This document shows, piece after piece, positions 20,801 to 28,331 of a DNA stretch of 64,000 bases; positions within the stretch are counted from its first letter, which is position 1, and each line of letters starts with the position of its first letter. Source of the DNA: Sporisorium sorghi. Lineage: Eukaryota > Basidiomycota > Ustilaginomycetes > Ustilaginales > Ustilaginaceae. The stretch covers positions 1 to 64,000 of the forward strand of contig JALCCG010000009.1 of assembly GCA_023212695.1 (NCBI GenBank), given 5' to 3'. Below the pieces are notes generated by a model. It was not told where the DNA came from, did no database searches, and worked only from the letters and a program-made list of their open reading frames with translations. The position numbers and the translations under genes were made by a program.

Positions 20801-23800
20801 AGCTTGGCACTGCGCGTGTGTTGAGGATCGGCTTCTCGCGCGCATTGACAAAGATGGCAACACTTTCGCTCTTGGCCCTCTCGCCGCGTGTGATCTCGTC
20901 CACGGATCTGAGCGTGATCGCAGCAGGCAGCGTGCGCATCAGATTGCTGACGTCATTGAGTGGTCCGGTCTCTTCGAGCCCACTGACGACCGACACCGAG
21001 CGGGACAGAGCACGCTGACCTTGACGAGACGCATAGTCTTGATTCATTGGGCGCATCAGGTCCATCTCGAGCGCGAGGTTGTCGAGCTCCAGCGTCACCG
21101 CAGTAGTGCGAGCGGTGATGTTGCGACACGCTCTTGCAACAGAGTCGAGGCTGGGAGCCTTGAGGGCGGTGCGACCGGCCTTGGCATGCTGCAGCTTGTC
21201 TTTGAGTGCCGCCAAGTACTCCTCCAACTCGGCGATGCGGTCTCGCACGACCTGGCTCGCCTTGCGCAGCTTGTTCTGATTCTCGACGTGCTCGGGGCCG
21301 AGCTGTCGGATGCGGATCATTTTGGCGAACTCCGGATCGCTGCGGGCGCGAATGAAGCGCGCCACCTCCTCCCGCTTGGCCTCTGCCTTGAACTGAAGAC
21401 TCTGCAGCTCGGCCACTTTGCGCTTGTGCGAAGCGGCGTCGTCCTCGATCTGCTGGGTGAGCGGCCGGAGCGACTTGGCAAGCGTCAGCATCTTTGGCAG
21501 ATCGCCGAAAGACCATTTGGAAGCATCGGCAAAGTCGTCGGCGGACTCTGGACGTGCCGTCGCTTCGCGGAGATCGGCGAGGAAGCCAGCACACTGAGCG
21601 ACATTGGAGCGCAGCACGTCGAGCTCCTGCGTCAACACAAGGTAGGCTTTGAGGAATTCTCCCTGGATTCCGCTCTCGTTCACTTTGGCCGGACCCTCGT
21701 TGTTGGAAGAGGACAGCTGAGGTGTACGCCCTGCAACCAAAGGACTGCCTGAGCGTTCCGGTGCGCTCTTAGCAGCAGGCGCAGATGCCGTTGCCGCAGG
21801 CTGTGCTGGCTTTGCAGGCATGGATCCGAATCCTCCGAATGTCGGCATTGGCGCAGGAGCAGGCGTTGCCTTCGCCGCATCTGCTGGCTTGCTCGCGCTG
21901 GCTTGGCCGAAGCCAGAGAAAGCACCGTATCCGTTAGATGAGATTGAAGCCGGCTTGGCCCCAAAGGCTGGCGTACCGAACGAGGGCTTGTTCGCGTCTT
22001 GCTGGAACGAGAAAGGCTTGTTCGCGGCGGGAGCCGCCGCAGACTGCTTGTCGGTAGTAGCTTTGGCAGCTTCACCTGTGCTGTTGAGAGGAGCTCCGGC
22101 CAGAGGAGAGCTGCTTCTCGGTGCGTTCGAGTTGAATCCGAAGAAAGAGCCGGTCGCCGCAGGAGCCGAGGCAGGAGTGGGTTTCGCGGACGTGGCAGGG
22201 GACGTGCTAGCGGGAGGCGTGCTGCCTGCAGCATTCGACGACGTGGTCGATTCAGCATTGGGATGGGTAGACGGTGCCGACTTGTTCAAGTTTGCAAAGG
22301 AGAAAGCGTTGTCCTTGCTCTGAGCTGGCTGGGATGCGGGGCTCGCTCCAAAGCTTCCAAAGCCACCGAACCCTCGAGGCTTGGTCGACGATGGAGTGTT
22401 GGCGAAAGAGAAGGGCGAGCTTGGCTTTTGACTCTCCTCGGACGCAGAGTTCTTGGGCTGTGCAGTCGTTCCAGAGGCTGAGGCGGGCGATGCTGCAGCG
22501 TTATCGGACGCCTTGGGAGCGGGAGCAAAGGAGAAGGAAGCAGGCGATGCCGGCTTGGCTTCTTGACTGGTATCCGCAGGCTTGCTGTCCGTCGAGCTGA
22601 AAGAGAACGACGAGGGCGATGGCGATGAGAATGGCTTTGTCGGAGCATTTGCAAAGCTGAATGGCGGCTTGGCGGGCTCGGCTTTTTTCGCCTCCTCGTT
22701 CGAACCCGAGGGTGACGCATCCTGCTTGCTCTCGTCGCTCCCCGCCTTTGTCGCGCTGTCTGCTTGATTCGCTGGTGAGGCCGACAAGGGAGGGGTTGTG
22801 GCGGACGCCGGTGCGTTGCTACTGGCTTTGTTGCTTCCGCCAAACGAGAATGGTTGGCTACCGAACGACGCGCCTGCATTGAGGCCTGGTTTGAAAGAGG
22901 CAGCAGGAGGCGACGTGGCTTCCGTAGCATCCCCGCTCTTGCCTGCATCAGCATCCGTCGCTGCGCTGCTGGTGGATGCTGGTGCGGGATTGAAGGGGAA
23001 CGGCTTCGGAGCGACGTCGCTCTTTGGCGTCTGGAGAGCTGACGTCAACTTCTTGTCCGATTCAACAGCTGCTTTGGGCTGAGATTGAGACGACGTTGCC
23101 GAGTCAGTGCTTCCCAGCATGTTTCCGAGTCCACCAAATGAGAAGCTTCCTGAGTTGTCCTTGCCTTGACTGGAACGTTTCTCTTCTTCCTTGTTCGAAT
23201 CGGCAGTAGCTTTGCTTTGCGACGACATGGCTGAATCGTTGCTGCCGAGCATGCCTCCAAGTCCGCCGAATGAGAAGCTGCCTGCATCGGCACCGCCTTT
23301 GGCAGAGGATTCCTCTGCTGCGCTTTTCGCGTCCTTGTCTTCCACAGCTTTGTTGGCAGCAAAGGCAGAGAAGGAGCCTTGACCGAAGGCTGACGCCGAC
23401 GTGCCGAATGCCGAGGCAGGAGCGGAAGCGTCTTTCTTCTGAGTGTTGTTGCCAAACAGACCAGTCGGCGAATCTGTGGCCTTGCTCTCCAATTTGCCAC
23501 CGCTTCCAAATACGGAAGTGGAAGAGGGTTTGGCAGCCGCTCCGAATGCACTTGTCGAGTTGGAAGCGAAGCCACCAAAGCCGGAGCCAGAGGTTGCCGG
23601 TGTGGACCCATTTGTCTTGGGAGCGAACGGTGAAGATGCGTTTGAACCAGAGCCAAAGGCGGACGTGGTGCCAAAGCCGGAGCTGGAGCCGAAAGCGGAG
23701 GTGGAGCCAAAGCCGGAAGATGAGCCAAAAGCAGGCGCTGATGTCTGTCCAAATGCCGAAGACTGACCGAAAGCAGGCTTTGTCGCAGTCTGACCAAATG

Positions 23801-25733
23801 CCGAGGGCGATCCAAAGGCTGTCGGTGCGGCGGTAGCAGTCGAGGCTGCAGCAGGAGATGCAGATCCGAATGCAGAGACGGCCGGCTTTGCACCAAATGC
23901 GCTGGCACCAGATGAGAAGGCTGGAGCACTTGTAGATGCGGCCGACGAGGCTTCCTTTGGTGCACTGGAAGAGGCAGCCTCTGAGGTGGCACCTTCTTCG
24001 TTGGCAGCAGAAGGCGATCCGAAGCCAAAGCTGGTGGAGCCAAAGGCGGATGCAGGTTTGCCGTTGCCGGCTGCGCTGCTGAACGCACCAAAGCCAAAGC
24101 CACTGGATGGTTTCGAGGCGGCGCCAAAAGCGGACGAGGGCGATGATGCGGCCGATGTCGATCCGAATGCTGAAGACTGGCCGAATGCGGGCGTTGCAGA
24201 AGATCCGAAAGCCGACTTGGAGCCGAACGCAGACGACTGACCAAAGGCAGACGGTTGACCAAATGCAGAAGAGGAGCCGAACGCCGGTGCAGCTGGTTTC
24301 GGCTGACTGGGTGGTGTCGATGGTGCTGGCGTCGCAGCGGCACTCTGGGCTGGCGTTGCGGCCGGCTGCGGTGCTGATGCGCTGGAAGGCGTGATCATAC
24401 CTTCGAAGGGACGCTGCGTGTTGATGACGTTGTATGCGAGCAAGACACCATCTGACGTGTAAACATAGAGAATGGGCACGGCAGGCATCTTGGTCTTGCC
24501 GTCACCACGAGCCACGGCATTGGGATCGTCGACCTCCTCTGTCGAGGTCAGGTCAAAGTCGAGAGCGACGGGCGCCGTGTCAGAAGATTCGTCGACGGAA
24601 GAGAAGGGAAGAATGGGCTTGGATGTCTCTTCGAGCTCGACAGTGGACCAAGCCGCGGCGCCTGCATCGCCGGAAGAGCAACAGATGAGGCCTACATCGG
24701 TACTGGGACCGCTGGCGACAAAGACCAAATGCTTGGAGGGCTCCCAGCCCTTGAGCCACGCAGCAAAGCGGGTGCCAGGCTGCGATGTATCACCGTATGG
24801 TGGGGCAGGATCCATGGGCATCTTGGCAAAGGTAATCTGTGTAGCTTTGGCATCTCGGAGGATGGTGTACACTTCGTAGGAATGCTCAGGGTCGTCGTCG
24901 GGTGACCCTGAGGATGGAAGGTTGTAGGTTGCGATGAAGACGTGGTTTTCCAACCAGCGGAGGTCAGAGACGTAGTACGAGCCTTGCAGCGAGTCTGGTT
25001 TTGCGATGCGGTCCTTTGGCTCGCCTTCTGGAGTGACTTGAACTATCTCTCCCGACTCGAGACCCACGGCGATCTGCTTGCCCTTGACAGACCAGCAGAT
25101 AGCGGTCGCGCGAGAGCCGGTGGCATCGAGCTGAGCACCAAAAGAGCCTGAACTCAAGTTGATCATGATGGGGGTTCCGGAGTTGACGCCTGGTGTGCCA
25201 TCTTGACGATACAGTGCGACGGCAAGTTCGGGGCGGTCGGAAGGGTTGGGCACCAAATCTATGAGGGCCATATCGGGAGAAGGAGGGCTGAGAACAAAGA
25301 GCGGGTCGAGCTTGGTGCCGTCAATGAGACCCGAGACGGACCATGCAGCGATGACGCCGTTCTGGAATCCAACGAGGACGTTAGAGTGGTTGTTGGCAGA
25401 GGTGATGAAGGTGGGCAGCGATGCGACTGAGCTGAGCGAGACGGTGTCTATCGAGCGCAAAGGCTGATCCAGAGTGGGCGTTGAATTGCGAGCGGCGGAC
25501 TTGAAGAAGGATCTGAGCTCGGCGAGTCGGATCACCGCAAAGCCCGAATTGGTGGCAGCAAATGCAAGACCGTTGACGTTGGATATGGAAAGCAAGTTGG
25601 TATGCTGTTTGCTTTCTGCTACTTTGAGCGGCTGCGAAAGACGAACGGTGACATCTTTGGCGACCTGGCGAAGCAAGAGATGCTTGGCGTCCGTCTCGGA
25701 CGCTTCCGTTTCTGCATACGTGAAGGTCGACAT
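17412..25733 (-). CDS. NUP159: giant FG nucleoporin of the NUP159/NUP214 type
   Basis: A single exon of 2,773 residues. Residues 1 to about 445 look like the N-terminal beta-propeller that binds the mRNA-export helicase Dbp5/DDX19, with repeated hydrophobic blade motifs such as LLSISNVNGLAFAATNSGF and the family-typical AWSVSGL. FG, SAFG and GFG repeats fill about 450-1340. A helical, coiled-coil-like segment lies at about 1355-1565 (from FLKAYLVLTQELDVL to LALEMDLM). More FG/FSFG repeats follow to about 2600, including a degenerate Lys/Glu/Ala/Asp repeat at about 2247-2345. The last 140 residues are almost purely acidic. Yeast Nup159 is 1,460 residues and human NUP214 is 2,090, so this is unusually long. 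It sits on the cytoplasmic face of the pore and acts in mRNA export. The propeller assignment is by pattern, not alignment. Confidence 0.85.
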   Translation of the reverse strand: MSTFTYAETEASETDAKHLLLRQVAKDVTVRLSQPLKVAESKQHTNLLSISNVNGLAFAATNSGFAVIRLAELRSFFKSAARNSTPTLDQPLRSIDTVSLSSVASLPTFITSANNHSNVLVGFQNGVIAAWSVSGLIDGTKLDPLFVLSPPSPDMALIDLVPNPSDRPELAVALYRQDGTPGVNSGTPIMINLSSGSFGAQLDATGSRATAICWSVKGKQIAVGLESGEIVQVTPEGEPKDRIAKPDSLQGSYYVSDLRWLENHVFIATYNLPSSGSPDDDPEHSYEVYTILRDAKATQITFAKMPMDPAPPYGDTSQPGTRFAAWLKGWEPSKHLVFVASGPSTDVGLICCSSGDAGAAAWSTVELEETSKPILPFSSVDESSDTAPVALDFDLTSTEEVDDPNAVARGDGKTKMPAVPILYVYTSDGVLLAYNVINTQRPFEGMITPSSASAPQPAATPAQSAAATPAPSTPPSQPKPAAPAFGSSSAFGQPSAFGQSSAFGSKSAFGSSATPAFGQSSAFGSTSAASSPSSAFGAASKPSSGFGFGAFSSAAGNGKPASAFGSTSFGFGSPSAANEEGATSEAASSSAPKEASSAASTSAPAFSSGASAFGAKPAVSAFGSASPAAASTATAAPTAFGSPSAFGQTATKPAFGQSSAFGQTSAPAFGSSSGFGSTSAFGSSSGFGTTSAFGSGSNASSPFAPKTNGSTPATSGSGFGGFASNSTSAFGAAAKPSSTSVFGSGGKLESKATDSPTGLFGNNTQKKDASAPASAFGTSASAFGQGSFSAFAANKAVEDKDAKSAAEESSAKGGADAGSFSFGGLGGMLGSNDSAMSSQSKATADSNKEEEKRSSQGKDNSGSFSFGGLGNMLGSTDSATSSQSQPKAAVESDKKLTSALQTPKSDVAPKPFPFNPAPASTSSAATDADAGKSGDATEATSPPAASFKPGLNAGASFGSQPFSFGGSNKASSNAPASATTPPLSASPANQADSATKAGSDESKQDASPSGSNEEAKKAEPAKPPFSFANAPTKPFSSPSPSSFSFSSTDSKPADTSQEAKPASPASFSFAPAPKASDNAAASPASASGTTAQPKNSASEESQKPSSPFSFANTPSSTKPRGFGGFGSFGASPASQPAQSKDNAFSFANLNKSAPSTHPNAESTTSSNAAGSTPPASTSPATSAKPTPASAPAATGSFFGFNSNAPRSSSPLAGAPLNSTGEAAKATTDKQSAAAPAANKPFSFQQDANKPSFGTPAFGAKPASISSNGYGAFSGFGQASASKPADAAKATPAPAPMPTFGGFGSMPAKPAQPAATASAPAAKSAPERSGSPLVAGRTPQLSSSNNEGPAKVNESGIQGEFLKAYLVLTQELDVLRSNVAQCAGFLADLREATARPESADDFADASKWSFGDLPKMLTLAKSLRPLTQQIEDDAASHKRKVAELQSLQFKAEAKREEVARFIRARSDPEFAKMIRIRQLGPEHVENQNKLRKASQVVRDRIAELEEYLAALKDKLQHAKAGRTALKAPSLDSVARACRNITARTTAVTLELDNLALEMDLMRPMNQDYASRQGQRALSRSVSVVSGLEETGPLNDVSNLMRTLPAAITLRSVDEITRGERAKSESVAIFVNAREKPILNTRAVPSSQRADRKTTKPMQGSDLQIAFAKGPVHLGKRAPPAPPSVAAMPASQTSASAVNGSNQGSSSDQFAPVAKSVLVPTLSKPPTPATSAGASPSTATPAASKAAPLQFGFPASPGPVSSNTTPTAAAAPKPAASSAPLTFAASSSPAVAPATAKSSPAPFAGFGSTAAGPPSGASAAPAAASVPKSAAPPTSLNFGGFSSPAASSPKPAGSLFAGFGKTPTPSSGTPAAAAPAAANQKPAAPSTSLGFGGFNSPAPSAAKGPPAPFSGFGSTTTPSAPAAQSDKPAPASAASPAPSSSPFGGATLSTLNFGKLSSVPAGMFDLPAQNDTPFQPGGRAPSSSPSSIRSSNTSKPRHRGVAVARPPAAGSAGADGLTGSKDAGASPATKASSDFFALPLAPKPKDASATDAAAPAPFKGFSGFGSSAASSSEKDAPKAEAAASSKPTFSFGDLGKKVETPASAASTSSETKLTAASSGFSFGNLGKADAASQPKPAVSGFNFGAPAQKSGEQAAAASSSSDQTKPAPAAGFSFGDLGKKQSADNAAPAKQASSGFGFGDFGKKSDAASASPSAATPSFSFVPAASAKPSAEDKTDKEEADDGQAAAEKKADAKEVSIEEAEKTEADVRKPDTEKVDVKEADAKKADPKETISKETDPKEAASKADDSKEEDATEAVAEEADAKKADAKEADVKKQDAEESNDKETSAKDSDAKATSSEDNSLPDPSTFTFCKPSEPRNKEPLTESASDASKTAPSTTAAKQAPSFSFGAPSTAPAAEKTDEEPAKVETKAPASSNGTASADKAADFSYPPKAPDAKPLSASPSPTPTPASAPAFSFAPSKLNPSSSPASAFGAFKSSPGFGFGAFSKPAESNSPSASKPVNAFSFAPQSSPAATPAKAGDATAPRTAFGSVSAFGSASGFGALAGGASPSTPKGEVKSAFSFSGSGGGGGGGGGFGAFASASKTSPFAAASVKKEEESAGDKSGASLLSRLGSAPAQAAPGDEEDEDEDEDDYETEDEDGEEEEEDEEDYEDEDDYEDEEDDDDDDDEDEDEADDNDDVDSGIGAEEADSLEESAVHVDKADVEEQEDDGDEEEENEEDEDEDDEEEEGLSAVEEEPEEEEEAAAAKEENKSSD
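18700..18990 (-). repeat. degenerate KEADxK-type repeat inside the nucleoporin
   Basis: A run of 5- to 6-residue units built on Lys-Glu/Lys-Ala-Asp (for example EADAKKADPKE, KADAKEADVKK), roughly residues 2247-2345. It is charged and lacks FG dipeptides, so it breaks the FG region and probably forms an extended or helical spacer. Confidence 0.75.
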
Positions 25734-26364
25734 ACTGCTGGTCAGCGTTGAGCGTCGGTCGCCACCTTGAACGAGGTGAGGTCAGATGGCTTTTGGGTTC
25801 AAGTGACTGGTTCTTGCGCAACGACGGCAGAGTGACCCTGAATCAGCTGTCGATGTGAGCCTAGCAGCGATGCATGGACTGGCGAGGTGCGTCTTTTCAC
25901 GGCGCTGCACTGACGACGTCAAATGCTGCTGGTGGAAGCGCAGCAAGATGTGACGAATGTAAGAGATTGTTGGGAGATGCTGTGACTGTGACCGAGGTCG
26001 CTGACAGTTGTTTAGGAAGATCCGACCAAAGTCGTTTGACAGCCAAAGGGGAAAAAAAAAAGAAAGCAGCGAGCAGCATTGCGGAACAGCCGAAACGCGG
26101 ACCTCAAAGCCCTTCTTTTTCTCGAGTGGACGTGTGACATTCGATCGGCGGCTCAAATCCGTGAATCGGGCAGATCCGACTTCCTTTCGCTTGCTGCGCG
26201 CTTCTTCGGGTGTCCAGACGAGAAGAAGAAGATCTCAGTCGGCCTTCCGGAACGAGTTTTGGCAATGCTCAGCATCCGATCCACAGCGACGTCGCCGGCC
26301 TTGCCTTCTCTTCTTCTTCTGCCATCCAAATCTCCTCTCCGTTTCTTTCTCTCTCTCCGAAACA
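25734..26364. promoter_or_regulatory. divergent upstream region of NUP159 and COQ5
   Basis: 631 bp between the two start codons. The COQ5-proximal 80 bp are CT-rich (TTTCTTTCTCTCTCTCC just before the ATG). A long plus-strand frame passes through without stops from 26008, but it has no family features. No binding site was recognised with confidence. Confidence 0.5.
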
Positions 26365-27534
26365 ATGGTCGCTCAGAGGTATACGCTCTCGGCGCTGAGG
26401 TCGACATTGTCGGCTGCATTCAACGCCCCGCGCCAGTCGGTCGCCACTTCGTCGCGCACGTTCGTCTCGACACCGTACAGCAGATCGGATCGACCTCCCA
26501 CCGGCTCGCTGCCGCCTCACCACACCGCTACCTCCTCTGCACCTGGCTCGTCGACAAACGCCTTCTCTTCGTCCAGGCCCGCTGCATCATTTGGTCTCGA
26601 TGGGTCGGCGGCGGAGAACAGACAGACCCATTTCGGCTTCAAGACGGTGGCGGAGGAGGACAAGGAATCCATGGTTGCATCCGTCTTCTCGTCGGTAGCA
26701 TCCAAGTACGACGTCATGAACGACGCCATGTCTCTGGGTATTCATCGACTATGGAAGGACCACTTTGTGTCCAAGCTTGACCCGCGCGGCGGCATCAAGG
26801 TCCTCGACGTAGCTGGAGGCACCGGTGACATTGCCCTGCGCATCCTCGACCATGCTCGCACAAAGCACTTTGATCGCGAAACCCACGTGACTGTCCTCGA
26901 TATCAACCCAAGCATGCTCAAAGAGGGCCAGAAGCGATTCAAGCAGACCATGTACTGGGGCGGCCCGCAGGTGTCGTTCCAGCTGGGCAACGCCGAGCAA
27001 CTCGACTCGACCGTGCCCGTGCCTCCCGAGCCGGCGCGTGGCCCCAACAGCAAGCAGCCTTACCTCCCTCCACTCGAGAGCAAACCCATCCCGGACGAGT
27101 CGATCGATCTCTACACCATCGCATTCGGCATCCGCAACTGCACTCACATCGACGAGGTGCTCAGACAAGCGTACCGCGTGCTCAAGCCAGGCGGAGTATT
27201 CAGCTGTCTCGAGTTTGGCAAGGTCAACGTCCCTTTCTTGGCAGAGGCGTACAAGCAGTACAGCTTCAACGTGCTTCCACCGCTGGGTCAGATGCTGGCC
27301 GGTGACCGCGAGTCTTACCAGTACCTGGTCGAGTCGATCGAGCGCTTCCCCACGCAGCCGCAATTCGCAAGGATGATGAAGGATGCCGGCTTCCATCTGC
27401 CCGGCTCGCCCACCGCCACGAGTCTCGGCTTCCCTGCAGACTCTGGAAGCGCTGCGGGAGGCGAAGACGTCGCGGGTGCTTGGGAAGATCTCACCTTCGG
27501 TGTGGCCACGATCTGGACTGGCATCAAGCTCTAG
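26365..27534 (+). CDS. COQ5: 2-methoxy-6-polyprenyl-1,4-benzoquinol methylase, mitochondrial
   Basis: A single exon of 389 residues. The ATG at 26365 follows a CT-rich leader and gives an N-terminus rich in Arg, Ser and Thr with almost no acidic residues (MVAQRYTLSALRSTLSAAF), as expected for a mitochondrial presequence. The UbiE/COQ5 domain follows: FGFKTVAEEDKESMVASVF and YDVMNDAMSLGIHRLWKD, the SAM-binding motif VLDVAGGTGDIA, the LDINPSML strand, AFGIRNCTHIDEVLRQAYR, and LKPGGVFSCLEFGKV. The enzyme performs the C-methylation of the ubiquinone ring in the CoQ synthome on the matrix side of the inner membrane. An insertion rich in Pro (about residues 215-240) lies before the conserved SIDLYTIAFGIRN. 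Residues near the C-terminus (SLGFPADSGSAAGG) extend the family core slightly. Confidence 0.95.
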   Translation: MVAQRYTLSALRSTLSAAFNAPRQSVATSSRTFVSTPYSRSDRPPTGSLPPHHTATSSAPGSSTNAFSSSRPAASFGLDGSAAENRQTHFGFKTVAEEDKESMVASVFSSVASKYDVMNDAMSLGIHRLWKDHFVSKLDPRGGIKVLDVAGGTGDIALRILDHARTKHFDRETHVTVLDINPSMLKEGQKRFKQTMYWGGPQVSFQLGNAEQLDSTVPVPPEPARGPNSKQPYLPPLESKPIPDESIDLYTIAFGIRNCTHIDEVLRQAYRVLKPGGVFSCLEFGKVNVPFLAEAYKQYSFNVLPPLGQMLAGDRESYQYLVESIERFPTQPQFARMMKDAGFHLPGSPTATSLGFPADSGSAAGGEDVAGAWEDLTFGVATIWTGIKL

Positions 27535-28331
27535 GCTCGCCTGCCAGCCATCGTTGCCAAAAGTCCACATCCTAGTCATTGCTAGAATAGTCTGTGCATC
27601 GTGTAATTTTGACATCACTTCATCCACAAGACCCTCCCGCTCGTGCCATTGTCTGTGATCAGGTGTGCGTGCTGCTGATCGTGAGGTGTTACATCGAAGC
27701 AAGAACGAGCTTTTGCATCAGCCAAATCCAGATTTCATATCGACCAGCGTGATGTGGAGGCATTTCGACCCGATCACAGCTTGGACGCAGCACAGCGAGA
27801 AAGCGTGCCGCTGACATCGCGTCAGAAGCCAAAAATCGGATTTTAACTAGGGACGCAGTCACAAGGCCAAAGCGTCAAAAGGGCACACAGCACAGCGCAG
27901 AAGAGCAAACGAAATCGAGTGCTTCTCCTCTGTGTCGCAATCTGTTGCAACGCGTTCAGGCCATGCGAATGCACACTCTTGAGCTTGTCTCTGATTCGAT
28001 TTTGCTCATTTCCCTTTCTTCTCCCACCAACTCATCTCGATTCGACTCAGCTTTACAGTCGGATCCCTTCCGAGGCTCAGTCGATCTCACCACCGTCCTC
28101 ACTTGGATTTGGGAGTGAGCAGCGAGCAGTCGCAGCACAGCAATTGTCGCGCAGAGGGCTTGGCCACCAACCACACTCTGGCGATCCATATCCTGCACCC
28201 GCAGCTTTGACTCAACCGTGACGCCGATCGAGCCAGCGACAGACAGCATCGACACGCTCACCGTTCCTGCAATCGCTCGGCCTGTGGCTCTATCCACCAC
28301 ACACCATCACCGCTAGCTTTTCCTTTCCAAC
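27535..28331. other. intergenic: COQ5 3' flank and cullin promoter
   Basis: No supported gene. The last 300 bp contain CA/CT-rich leader sequence. Short frames on both strands have no recognisable domains. Confidence 0.6.

Noticed and set aside
26008..26364. 119-codon in-frame N-terminal extension of COQ5
   Set aside because: No family similarity, crosses an A-rich and CT-rich leader, and would bury the mitochondrial presequence that begins at 26365.
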